Origin: Megaustenia siamemsis
Lineage: Eukaryota > Mollusca > Gastropoda > Stylommatophora > Ariophantidae
Reading direction: 5' to 3'
DNA length: 64,000 nt
NCBI GenBank assembly: GCA_032433765.1
Contig: JAVIAB010000073.1
Location: 60,671,552 to 60,735,551 of the forward strand
The notes under the pieces were generated by a model, which was not told where the DNA came from, ran no database searches, and was given only the letters and a program-made list of their open reading frames with translations. Position numbers and translations under genes: made by a program. This document shows, piece after piece, positions 22,795 through 33,465 of this stretch (position 1 is the first letter of the stretch; each line of letters starts with the position of its first letter).

Positions 22795-23325
22795 TATTGT
22801 CGAGTTATTGTCTTGGCTTATCTAAAACACGACATATTTAATTATTGTCGAGTTATTGTCTTGACTTATCTAAAACACAACATATTTAATTATTGTCGAG
22901 TTATTGTCTTGGCTTATCTAAAACACGACATATTTAATTATTGTCGAGTTATTGTCTTGACTTATCTAAAACATGACATATTTAATTATTGTCGAGTTAT
23001 TGTCTTGGCTTATCTAAAACACAACATATTTAATTATTGTCGAGTTATTGTCTTGGCTTATCTAAAACACAACATATTTAATTATTGTCGAGTTATAGTC
23101 TTGGCTTATCTAAAACACGACATATTTAATTATTGTCGAGTTATTGTCTTGGCTTATCTAAAACACACATATTTAATTATTGTCGAGTTATTGTCTTGAC
23201 TTATCTAAAACACGACATATTTAATTATTGTCGAGTTATTGTCTTGGCTTATCTAAAACACAACATATTTAATTATTGTCGAGTTATTGTCTTGGCTTAT
23301 CTAAAACACGACATATTTAATTATT
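22795..23325. repeat. 48-bp tandem repeat, about 11 copies
   Basis: The unit contains ATTGTCGAGTTATTGTCTTG and AAACACGACATATTTAATT. Alternating copies carry TTGGCTTATC or TTGACTTATC, and ACACGACAT or ACACAACAT. The 48-bp length keeps one plus frame open (RVIVLAYLKHDIFNY-like) until a one-base deletion near 23166. That frame resumes only by re-phasing, so coding is unlikely. Confidence 0.95.
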
Positions 23326-23454
23326 GTTGTATTAGCGCCTTAGTTTTTTTTCCAAATGACATATCACATATTAAGATTTATTGTTGTTGTTATTGTTATT
23401 ATGGATCCAGAAGCCTGCGAGCTGACGCCCTTTGGCCCAATGCCATAAAATGAA

Positions 23455-23650
23455 AAATAAAAAAGTTAATGATAAAGTAAAAAGTGGTATGGTAATAGAT
23501 TCACGTAGGTGAGAAACAAAAACACAAATTAGAATTACGTTTCTGCCAAGGCCGTCAGCTTGAACAACAAACAACAACACACAATTATACAATAATATAA
23601 TTGATACAATGTTTTATATATATATATATATCCTTATGTATGCTTGTGTT
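23455..23650. repeat. Repeat segment paired with 24390-24545
   Basis: The reverse complement of 23470-23570 (TTCTAATTTGTGTTTTTGTT, and TCAAGCTGACGGCC) matches 24455-24540. The nearby words AATTGATACAAT and TATGCTTGTGTTA match 24405-24450 in direct orientation. A TA microsatellite lies at about 23615-23632. This mixed arrangement brackets the LINE fragment at 23678-24139. Confidence 0.55.
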
Positions 23651-23677
23651 AATGTGTTAAACATCATCTCATCATCA

Positions 23678-24139
23678 TCATGTGCCATACCGGTTGGCGT
23701 AGGCGATCATGTCCCTCCACAATCTTCTATCTACAGTGCATCGTATCAGTTCTGTTGTTGACTGTTTTCCATGCCATGACACCAAGCTATCCAGTATTTT
23801 CTCTCTTTGTCGTCCGCGATCACTCTTTCCTTTTATTTTGCCAGTTGTAATCAAGTATTCCAATTTTCCTCTTCTCATGATGTGCCCGAAAAATGTTGAT
23901 TACTTCTTTCTGATGTTTTTTAAGAGCTCCCTTTTTGTGTTGGCCTCTTTGAGAACTTCCTCATTGGTCTTTTTAGCTGTCAAGGGAACATTCAACATTC
24001 TTCTGAGAAATCCCATCTCTGTGGCCTCTAATCGTCTTTTCATTTGTTTGTCTACTGTCCATGATTCGCTTCCATAGGTCAGAATTGGTTCTATACCCCA
24101 CCGATGAACTCTCTTTCTCATTTCTATAAACAACAACAC
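23678..24139 (-). mobile_element. LINE ORF2 C-terminal third, one in-frame stop
   Basis: The minus frame reads GIEPILTYGSESWTVDKQMK and RRLEATEMGFLRRMLNV, then after a single TAA (23897-23899) continues in the same frame: STFFGHIMRRGKLEYLITTG, a basic KGKSDRGRQREK loop, and VDRRLWRDMIAYANRYGT at the end. This is the canonical C-terminal order of CR1/L2/RTE-like LINE reverse transcriptases (YGSE-x-W, RRM, FGH, basic loop, RDRxxWR). Only about 155 codons remain. The 3' tail is ATGATGATGATG-like. Best preserved LINE fragment in the window. Confidence 0.8.
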
Positions 24140-24389
24140 AAAAATATCTATCTATCTATTGTCCTTTCGAGCCGAAGACGGCACATAGGGCAGAACCACA
24201 ATTTCAAAAGCAGAAACCTTGCGTGCTAAAATGGTACATATTGCAGAGATCACTGCTACTAAAATCTATGACTCCATAACAATTATGTTTCCATAACAAT
24301 GCTTTTTACAATGACAGCTTGTCAAGTCATCGATCAACCTCCTTAGTCACCTCTTGGTCCCTCATAATGAGGCCCCGGTAACACACGGG

Positions 24390-24545
24390 AAAATATACAA
24401 TACTGTAATTGATACAATTATATTTATATCTACTTATATATGCTTGTGTTATCTGTTGTTCCAGCTGAAGGCCTTCTTAGCCTAAGCGTCATTCTAATTT
24501 GTGTTTTGTTTCTCACGAACGTTACCATATCACGTTTTCCTTTTT
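24390..24545. repeat. Repeat segment paired with 23455-23650
   Basis: It contains TTGTTCCAGCTGAAGGCC and ATTCTAATTTGTGTTTTG, which recur in reverse complement at 23470-23570. Upstream words repeat directly. It probably represents a dispersed SINE-like or LINE 3'-end element inserted twice. Identity by eye is clearly above chance over about 90 bp. Confidence 0.55.
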
Positions 24546-24566
24546 TTAAAATTGTAATTATTATCG

Positions 24567-24790
24567 TCAGCTTTGCAGCAGCTTCGCATTTCTATACATC
24601 TCGATGTGTCTTTTGCCTTTACCCCACCATGTAATGATATATGCAGGTGTTTTTGAGTAGTTCCGTAGTTCCGTACAAGGTGCTCTATTTATCAGATCTT
24701 TGAGAAAGTAGAATTGCTTTGATGTCAGTGGACAGTCCACAACATAATGTTCTACTATTTCATGTGGGTTGTTCACTGAGTGGATATGCT
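24567..24790 (-). mobile_element. LINE zinc-knuckle fragment
   Basis: The minus frame reads HSVNNPHEIVEHYVVDCPLT followed by KQFYFLKDLINRAP. E-x-VEH-x(3)-DCP is the conserved knuckle motif near the C terminus of I/Jockey-like LINEs. Upstream RNase H is not visible. A dead fragment. Confidence 0.55.
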
Positions 24791-25244
24791 ATTTCAAGAT
24801 TTCATTATAATTAACTCACTGCAATACAACTAGCGCATATTGTCATATTGGAATAAATTATCAAAACTCATGGCACTAAGCTATAATATATACAGCTGAA
24901 GGGGCCAGGTTTTTTTACCCTCTTCATATTTTCTCCAACTCGACAAGTCAAGTACACATTTTTTCAATATATCAAAGCAGGTTCACAGCGCTCTCAATTA
25001 ACCACAGGATGTGTTCATTTGATTTTAACTCACTGCTTGATGAAATATCTGCAAAGCTCTTTCTTTGAAGGCAGGCCACGGTCTGATTCTAAAACCCGAT
25101 ATTTCAATGACTTTCATTGCATTGCAATAAACAGTCCAATCAAACGGAGGATTTAAAATCACGTGATCCAAATCTTCCCCCCCCCCCAATGTGTCCTACT
25201 GCTTGTTCAGGAAAGTATTGCAAAAGGGATGGAAGTATGAGGAA
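24791..25244. other. Unique sequence before the 16/17-bp array
   Basis: No feature recognised beyond a C10 homopolymer near 25179-25188. Confidence 0.5.
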
Positions 25245-26570
25245 GTTTCTGTATGTGTAAATTTTTTGTTGTTGTTGGAACTTTCTGTTTTGTTGGACTT
25301 TCTGTAGGTGTAACTTTCTGTATTGTTGGACTTTCTGTAGGTGTAACTTTCTGTAGGTGTAACTTTCTGTAGGTGTAACTTTCTGTAGGTGGAACTTTCT
25401 GTATTGTTGGACTTTCTGTAGGTGTAACTTTCTGTAGGTGGAACTTTCTGTAGGTGGAACTTTCTGTATTGTTGGACTTTCTGTAGGTGTAACTTTCTGT
25501 AGGTGTAACTTTCTGTAGGTGGAACTTTCTGTAGGTGGAACTTTCTGTATTGTTGGACTTTCTGTAGGTGGAACTTTCTGTATTGTTGGAGTTTCTGTAG
25601 GTGTAACTTTCTGTAGGTGGAACTTTCTGTATTGTTGGACTTTCTCTAGGTGGAACTTTCTGTAGGTGGAACTTTCTGTAGGTGGAACTTTCTGTAAGTG
25701 GAACTTTCTGTATTGTTGGACTTTCTGTAGTGTAACTTTCTGTAGGTGTGGAACTTTCTGTAGGTGGAACTTTCTGTATTGTTGGACTTTCTGTAGGTGT
25801 AACTTTCTGTAGGTGTAACTTTCTGTAGGTGGAACTTTCTGTAGGTGGAACTTTCTGTATTGTTGGACTTTCTGTAGGTGGAACTTTCTGTATTGTTGGA
25901 ATTTCTGTAGGTGTAACTTTCTGTAGGTGGAACTTTCTGTATTGTTGGACTTTCTGTAGTGTAACTTTCTGTAGGTGTAACTTTCTGTAGGTGGAACTTT
26001 CTGTAGGTGGGACTTTCTGTAGGTGTAACTTTCTGTAGGTGGAACTTTCTGTATGTGTAACTTTCTGTATTGTTGGACTTTCTGTAGGTGGAACTTTCTG
26101 TATTGTTGGACTTTCTGTAGGTGTAACTTTCTGCAGGTGTAACTTTCTGTAAGTGGAACTTTCTGTAGGTGTAACTTTCTGTAGGTGTAACTTTCTGTAG
26201 GTGTAACTTTCTGTAGGTGTAACTTTCTGTAGGTGGAACGTTCTGTAGGTGTAACTTTCTGTAGATGTAACTTTCTGTAGGTGGAACTTTCTGTATTGTT
26301 GGACTTTCTGTAGGTGTAACTTTCTGTAGGTGTAACATTCTGTATTGTTGGACTTTCTGTAGGTGTAACTTTCTGTAGGTGTAACTTTCTGTATTGTTGG
26401 ACTTTCTGTAGGTGTAACTTTCGCTATTGTTGGACTTTCTGTAGGTGGAACTTTCTGTATTGTTGGACTTTCTGTAGATGTAACTTTCTGTAGGTGGAAC
26501 TTTCTGTAGGTGTAACTTTCTGTATTGTTGGACTCTATGTAGGTGGAACTTTCTGTAGGTGTCATCATCA
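25245..26570. repeat. 16/17-bp tandem array, left segment
   Basis: Two unit types are mixed: the 16-mer CTTTCTGTAGGTGTAA (or GTGGAA) and the 17-mer CTTTCTGTATTGTTGGA. Short ordered strings of the two types repeat (for example 17-mer, then two or three 16-mers), indicating higher-order copying. No minus-strand phase of either unit contains a stop, so a 470-codon minus frame exists. It passes through all three phases of the unit, which is not expected of a real protein. Confidence 0.95.
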
Positions 26571-26930
26571 TCATTGAGTGCCGTCTCCGCAACGAAGGTT
26601 GGCTACCATGGAGCGCCATTTTGCTCTATCTCTTGCTTTGATGGTGCAGGTTGTCATCGGTTGATTTGTCCATCTTTTGATGTTACTCGTCCATGTTAAT
26701 CTTGGTATGCCTCTGCCTCTTTTACCTTGTATTTTCCCCTCCAGGATCACTTTCAGTAGGCTGTTGTGTCTTTTAACATGGCCTGAGAATCGCATTTGTC
26801 TTGTTCTAATTGTGTTCAGAAGTTCTCTTTTCATTTTTAGTTGTTTAAGACTTTGTCATTTGTTTTCTTTTCCTTCCATCCAATTCTACCTATTCTTCTA
26901 TATATCCACATTTCAAAGGCTTCTACATTT
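26571..26930 (-). mobile_element. 5'-truncated LINE inserted in the 16/17-bp array
   Basis: From about 26930 the minus strand reads EAFEMWIYRRIGRIGWKEKK. After a one-base frameshift near 26840 it continues MKRELLNTIRTRQMRFSGHV, HNSLLKVILEGKIQGKRGRG, and RAKWRSMVANLRCGDGTQ then TGA. This is the complete C-terminal signature of a CR1/L2/RTE-like LINE. The 3' end is a short ATGATGATGATG run directly abutting satellite DNA, and satellite resumes at the 5' end. This is the classic product of truncated target-primed insertion into a pre-existing array. Confidence 0.8.
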
Positions 26931-29870
26931 CTGTAGGTGTAACTTTCTGTATTGTTGGACTTTTTATAGGTGGAACTTTCTGTATTGTTGGACTTTCTGT
27001 AGGTGGAACTTTCTGTATTGTTGAACTTTCTGTAGGTGGAACTTTCTGTATTGTTGGAGTTTCTGTAGGTGGAATTTTCTGTATTGTTGGACTTTCTGTA
27101 GGTGTAACTTTCTGTAGGTGTAGCTTTCTGTAGGTGTAACTTTCTGTATTGTTGGACTATCTGTAGGTGTAACTTTCTGTAGGTGTAAATTTCTGTAGGT
27201 GGAACTTTCTGTAGGTGTAACTTTCTGTAGGTGTAAATTTCTGTAGGTGGAACTTTCTGTAGGTGGAACTTTCTGTAGGTGTAACTTTCTGTAGGTGGAA
27301 CTTTCTGTAGGTGGAACTTTCTGTAGGTGTAACTTTCTGTATTGTTGGACTTTCTGTAGGTGTAACTTTCTGTAGGTGTAACTTTCTGTAGGTGTAACTT
27401 TCTGTAGGTGGAACTTTCTGTAGGTGGAACTTTCTGTAGGTGTAACTTTCTGTAGGTGTAACTTTCTGTAGGTGTAACTTTCTGTATTGTTGGACTTTCT
27501 GTAGGTGGAACTTTCTGTATTGTTGTACTTTCTGTAGGTGGAACTTTCTGTATTGTTGGACTTTCTGTAATTGTAACTTTCTGTAGGTGTAACTTTCTGT
27601 AGGTGGAACTTTCTGTATTGTTGGACTTTCTGTAGGTGGAACTTTCTGTAGGTGGAACTTTCTGTAATGTTGGACTTTCTATAGGTGGAACTTTCTGTAG
27701 GTGGAACTTTCTGTAGGTGTAACTTTCTGTAGGTTGAACTTTCTGTAGGTGTAACTTTCTGTATTGTTGGACTTTCTGTAGGTGGAACTTTCTGTATTGT
27801 TGGACTTTCTGTAGGTGTAACTTTCTGCAGGTGTAACTTTCTGTAAGTGGAACTTTCTGTAGGTGTAACTTTCTGTAGGTGTAACTTTCTGTAGGTGTAA
27901 CTTTCTGTAGGTGTAACTTTCTGTAGGTGGAACGTTCTGTAGGTGTAACTTTCTGTAGGTGGAACTTTCTGTAGGTGTAAATTTCTGTAGATGGAACTTT
28001 CTGTAGGTGGAACTTTCTGTAGGTGGAACTTTCTGTAGGTGGAACTTTCTGTAGGTGGAATTTTCTGTGTTGTTGGACTTTCTGTAGGAGGAACTTTCTG
28101 TAGGTGTAACTTTCTGTAGGTGGAACTGTCTGTATTGTTGGACTTTCTGTAGGTGTAACTTTCTGTAGGTATAACTTTCTGTAGGTGTAACTTTCTGTAG
28201 GTGGAACTTTCTGTATGTGTAACTTTCTGTAGGTGGATCTTTCTGTAGGTGGAACTTTCTGTAGGTGTAGCTTTCTGTAGGTGTAACTTTCTGTAGGTGT
28301 AACTTTCTGTATTGTTGGACTTTCTGTAGGTGGAACTTTCTGTAGGTGTAACTTTCTGTAGGTGGAACTTTCTGTATTGTTGGACTTACTGTAGGTGGAA
28401 CTTTCTGTAGGTGGAACTTTCTGTAGGTGGAACTTTCTGTAGGTGGAACTTTCTGTATTGTTGGGCTTTCTGTAGGTGGAACTTTCTGTAGTGTTGGACT
28501 TTCTGTAGGTGGAACTTTCTGTAGGTGGAACTTTCTGTATTGTTGGACTTTCTGTAGGTGTAACTTTCTGTAGGTGGAACTTTCTGTAGGTGGAACTTTC
28601 TGTAGGTGTAACTTTCTGTAGGTGTAACTTTCTGTAGGTGTAACTTTCTGTAGGTGTAACTTTCTGTAGGTGTAACTTTCTGTATTGTTGGACTTTCTGT
28701 AGGTGTAACTTTCTGTACGTGTAACTTTCTGTAGGTGTAACTTTCTGTAGGTGTAATTCTCTGTAGGTGGAACTTTCTGTAGGTGTAACTTTCTGTAGGT
28801 GTAACTTTCTGTAGGTGTAACTCTCTGTAGGTGGAACTTTCTGTAGGTGTAACTTTCTGTAGGTGGAACTTTCTGCAGGTGTAACTTTCTGTAGGTGTAA
28901 CTCTCTGTAGGTGGAACTTTCTGTACGTGTAACTTTCTGTAGGTGTAACTCTCAGTAGGTGGAAGTTTCTGTAGGTGGAACTTCTGTAGGTGTAACTTTC
29001 TGTAGGTGTAACTCTCTGTAGGTGGAACTTTCTGTAGGTGTAACTTTCTGTAGGTGTAACTCTCTGTAGGTGGAACTTTCTGTAGGTGGAACTTTCTGTA
29101 GGTGTAACTCTCTGTAGGTGTACCTTTCTGTAGGTGTAACTTTCTGTAGGTGTAACTTTCTGTACTGTTGGACTTTCTGTAGGTGGAACTTTTGTAGGTG
29201 TAACTTTCTGTAGGTGTAACTTTCTGTAGGTGTAACCCTCTGTAGGTGGAACTTTCTGTAGGTGTAACTTTCTGTAGGTGTAACTCTCTGTAAGTGGAAC
29301 TTCTGTATTGTGGCACTTTCTGTATGTGTAACTTTCTGTATGTGGAACTTTCTGTATTATGGGACTTTCTGTGTGTGTAACTTTCTGTATGTGTAACTTT
29401 CTGTATGTGTAACTTTCTGTATGTGGAACTTTATGTATTGTGGCACTTTCTGTATGTGTAACTTTCCGTATGATGACACTTTCTGTATATGTAACTTTCT
29501 GTATGTGTAGCTTTCTGTATGTGTAACTTTCTGTATGTGTAGCTTTCTGTATGTGTAGCTTTCTATATGTGTAACTTTCTGTTCTATGGCACTTTCTGTA
29601 TGTGTAACTTTTTGTATGTGTAACTTTTTGTATGTGTAACTTTCTGTCTGTGTAACTTTCTGTATTGTGGCACTTTTTGCATGTGTAACTTTCTGTATGT
29701 GTAACGTTTTGTATGTGTAACTTTCCGTCTGTGTAACTTTCTGTATGTGTAACTTTCTGTATGTATAGCTTTCTGTCTGTGTAACTTTCTGTATTGTGGC
29801 ACTTTTTGCATGTGCAACTTTCTGTATGTGTAACTTTTTGCATGTGCAACTTTCTGTATGTGTATCACTC
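26931..29870. repeat. 16/17-bp tandem array, right segment
   Basis: Same units as the left segment. From about 29300 to 29870 a distinct variant dominates: GTATGTGTAACTTTCT replaces GTAGGTGTAACTTTCT, with 17/18-mers such as GTATTGTGGCACTTTC. This end is more diverged, as usual for array edges. Minus-strand open frames of 545 and 487 codons are phase-cycling artefacts. Confidence 0.95.
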
Positions 29871-30569
29871 CGATCATCGCTAGTTGTATAGCTATAGCTG
29901 CTGTAATCTTCGATTTATTTAGCGACTGATTTCGTCTATGCTCCTTTTCCTGTGTGGTTATTTTGCCTGCTAGCTCCTCGTGTTGCTGAATGATTGAGTT
30001 TGCTTCCAGGTGCCCAACGATTTAATTCCGTGATGCTCAATATAATCATTGGCTGGAATTGTCTCCAAGGTTTCCCTCACTTTCACTTTTTTGCTCTGTC
30101 CCTCCTAATTTTGTTTGCAGCATTCCTACGTCTTTCATATCGTATTATACAGTTTTACGTTGTTCAGCCCAAGGACTCTGCATGGCTGACATTTGTAACA
30201 TAATGTAGGTACAACCAATGTGCATCTTAATGTTGTTCCTGTTTACATTAGAAAATACTGATATTTCATGATCGATGTGCTAATTTACGTTAATTGTTTC
30301 TGGATTCTTGTTTCAATATATTCTTATCTATTTTCCTGGCGTCATTGTAGATACTGTCTCGACACATGATCTCTCTGCTTAGTTTAGTTACTCTCCATCG
30401 TTTGTAACATATTGTTGTGATACCATCATCATATACACAGAATCCTTCCAATTGGAAACAGTTCTCTCTCATTGGTATGTCTTTCCTGCTTGCTCTGTAG
30501 AGTCCGCTATCGTGTAGTGTGTGCTCATAGTTTTTTAACCATCGCGTGGATTGTAATTCATTGTTGCTG
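29871..30569 (-). other. Unique island, possible LINE-derived sequence
   Basis: The minus strand directly left of the 36-bp array reads TVKHFLRGCDPAT, resembling a LINE zinc knuckle (ETVKHFL-x-x-C). It is followed by RENCFQLEGFCVYDDGITTI in a 60-codon frame (30290-30472). The remainder to 29871 shows no recognised motif. Confidence 0.35.
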
Positions 30570-31640
30570 GATCACATCCACGTAGGAAGTGTTTCACAGT
30601 TTCTTGACCATGTCCATGTAGGAAGTGTTTCACAGTTTCTTGACCATGTCCATGTAGGAAGTGTTTCACAGTTTCTTGACCATGTCCATGTAGGAAGTGT
30701 TTCACAGTTTCTTGACCATGTCCATGTAGGAAGTGTTTCACAGTTTTTTTTACCATGTCCATGTAGGAAGTGTTTCACAGTTTTTTTACCATGTCCATGT
30801 AGGAATGTTTCACAGTTTTTTTTACCATGTCCATGTAGGAAGTGTTTCACAGTTTTTTTTACCATGTCCGTGTAGGAAGTGTTTCACAGTTTCTTGACCA
30901 TGTCCATGTAGGAAGTGTTTCACAGTTTTTTTTACCATGTCCATGTAGGAAGTGTTTCACAGTTTTTTTTACCATGTCCATGTAGGAAGTGTTTCACAGT
31001 TTTTTTTACCATGTCCATGTAGGAAGGTTTCACAGTTTTTTTTACCATGTCCATGTAGGAAGTGTTTCACAGTTTTTTTTAACCATGTCCATGTAGGAAG
31101 TGTTTCACAGTTTCTTGACCATGTCCATGTAGGAAGTGTTTCACAGTTTTTTTTACCATGTCCATGTAGGAAGTGTTTCACAGTTTTTTTTACCATGTCC
31201 ATGTAGGAAGTGTTTTCACAGTTTTTTTTACCATGTCCATGTAGGAAGTGTTTCACAGTTTTTTTTACATGTCCATGTAGGAAGTGTTTCACAGTTTTTT
31301 TACCATGTCCATGTAGGAAGTGTTTCACAGTTTTTTTTTACCATGTCCATGTAGGAAGTGTTTCACAGTTTTTTTACCATGTCCATGTAGGAAGTGTTTC
31401 ACAGTTTTTTTACCATGTCCATGTAGGAAGTGTTTCACAGTTTTTTTTTACCATGTCCATGTAGGAAGTGTTTCACAGTTTTTTTTTACCATGTCCATGT
31501 GGAAGTGTTTCACAGTTTCTTGACCATGTCCATGTAGGAAGTGTTTCACAGTTTCTTGACCATGTCCATGTAGGAAGTGTTTCACAGTTTCTTGACCATG
31601 TCCATGTAGGAAGTGTTTCACAGTTCTTGACCATGTCCAC
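30570..31640. repeat. 36-bp tandem repeat, about 29 copies
   Basis: The unit includes CCATGTAGGAAGTGTTTCAC and AGTTTCTTGACCATGT. In many copies CTTGACC is replaced by a T run of 7-9 bases before ACC, so unit length varies from 34 to 38. On the minus strand the unit reads HGQETVKHFLHG. Copies with the original CTTGACC lie at both edges, and T-run copies fill the interior, except for scattered returns near 30890 and 31110. Confidence 0.95.
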
Positions 31641-32637
31641 ATAAAATGTATGCCCTCTCTCTGGTCAATATGCGCACGTCCAGACATTAACTTCTCCATG
31701 TTCATCCTTGAACCATTACTCAAGCAATGAAAGGTTATACAGTTTTCTGTACAAATGTTTTTCAATCTGATTATCATATGGTTTCCCCATTAATCGTATT
31801 TCATGTTGTGTAACATTCTATCCTTTATTTGGCTCCTACTTTGACGAGTTTTATCATAACAAAGTTACACCATTTTGAACTTGAGGACATGTAGGTAGTT
31901 CATAATTTGAAGTCCGGTAACTCAGGGCAGCAAGATAATTCCGGAGTCAAAGAGTTAAGTTCCCGGTTGTTGGTAATGTTTAACCGAAATATCTCTTCTT
32001 CTTCTTTTGTGCACACCTCTAGACGTCAATATTAAGAAGTTGAAAGAAAGCATTGGTCCACTCAAAGTTGGTGACTTCTCCATACAGAACACAGCTAGGC
32101 TCCATCTGAACATAACCAATAACCGTCGGAAAACGAACACGCAACACCAGATACACGTCAGTTAATTGGCAGTCTTAACTTGTATCACACTTGTAGCCTT
32201 CGACACAAGCCTCTTGATATATAACCAGTGTGATAATTCATTCTGTCAAAATTGTTACTTCTTCCACGCCTCCTTCTTCTTTCCTCCTTCCACATTCCTA
32301 AACTGAGCAACGGTTATCCGCTAACTAAACTAATTGACAAACACATTAACTTCAGACCAACCTGGCAATAACTTGATAGATGATACAACGCCAGTTTTGA
32401 TCTGCCTGTTGTCCGGTGTAGACACAACAAACAGAGCCGTCGTGATTATTGACAATAAATTATAACGCAGGTTACTCTAGTGGCTTACAATAACAATCAA
32501 ACCAGATGATGAAATACATAGAGGAAATATTACAATAATAATAAATTACTACCTGTAAATGAGTACTTCTTTCATCCACTTGTTATATCCCTCCTCATTT
32601 GGCATTCAACGTCGAAAGAAATTATAGTTTTGTGGTC
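31641..32637. other. Unique island with a weak exon candidate
   Basis: The minus strand from 31777 to 31640 is open (109 codons in all) and runs into the 36-bp repeat. At 32023-32165 (+) a pyrimidine-rich acceptor (TCTTCTTCTTCTTTTGTGCA then CCTCTAG) precedes 46 open codons and TAA, including LKVGDFSIQNTARLHLNITN. The opposite strand is also open over most of this span, so coding is unproven. Confidence 0.3.
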
Positions 32638-32913
32638 TTTTGCTCTCCTGTTGGTTTCTCCTGCTGTTATGTTTCCTAGTGTTTCTAATATTCCATCAAT
32701 CCATCTTTTCTCTCCTGTTGGTTTCTCCTGTTGTTATGTTTCCTAGTGTTTCTAATATTCCATCAATCTATCTTTTGCTCTCCTGTTGGTTTCTCCTGCT
32801 GTTATGTTTCCTAGTGTTTCTAATATTCCATCAATCTATCTTTTGCTCTCCTTTTGGTTTCTCCTGCTGTTATGTTTCCTAGTGTTTCTAATATTCCACC
32901 AATCTTTCTATTT
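32638..32913. repeat. 68-bp tandem repeat, 4 copies
   Basis: Copies begin near 32644, 32711, 32779 and 32847. Each has TCTCCTGTTGGTTTCTCCTG, then ATGTTTCCTAGTGTTTCTAA and CCATCAATC. The minus strand reads IDGILETLGNITAGETNRRA, which looks like the post-basic-loop helix of a LINE C terminus. A LINE RT fragment in the same orientation lies immediately upstream (32985-33465). Confidence 0.9.
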
Positions 32914-32984
32914 TTGTGGTCGGCTCTTGTGTCTAGTAATCTCGTAGAGTTTATTGAAGGCTCGTTTTGTTGTACTTGATCTTT

Positions 32985-33465
32985 ATGTCATATCACGTGA
33001 CGAATCCATTTAATCTGTTGTTTCTGTATGTATTCAATTATGGGAACTGCTCCTAACTTATCTTCTTAGTACTTCACTTCTGACCTTATCTCTCAAGTTG
33101 TTTCCTACCTTCCCTCTAACACATTTCCGCCCAATTTCTGTTGGGCTATTATTAAAAATTGTTCTTGAGTTGATGGTCCAGGTCTGGCATTGCTAGCACG
33201 ACGTTGGCATGAAGATTGTGATGTAGATGCCCTTTTGATTCTGGTGTTATTTCCATTCTAGACAGTGGTGGCGTTAGTTGTCCGATGATTTGACAAACTT
33301 TGTTGCATTTTGCGTCTATTTCTATTGTCATTTATTGTTTACCGTCAGTCATCGAATTCTTTCAACAGCACCTTAAATGCATCTCAGCTACCGTTATGTA
33401 ATATTCTATTTTTATTTGTATGTGTTCACTACATACGTCTTGTTTATGTTGATTTTCATGTTTTA
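32985..33465 (-). mobile_element. LINE RT C-terminal fragment
   Basis: Minus-strand pieces in order are EIDAKCNKVCQIIGQLTPPL with MEITPESKGHLHHNLHANVV (thumb region) and PDLDHQLKNNF. Next, in another frame, come NNLRDKVRSEVLRR and LGAVPIIEYIQKQQIKWIRH (the x-LG-x-x-PI-x-x-I-x-x-x-Q-x-KWxGH block). Two or more frameshifts are needed. MKIN near 33450 fits the KTK box region, suggesting the fragment extends to about 33465. Confidence 0.65.

Noticed and set aside
25245..29870. Minus-strand frames of 470, 487 and 545 codons rich in Thr, Tyr, Lys and Ser.
   Set aside because: The 16- and 17-bp units have no stop in any minus phase; the frames cycle all phases and one array contains a LINE insertion.
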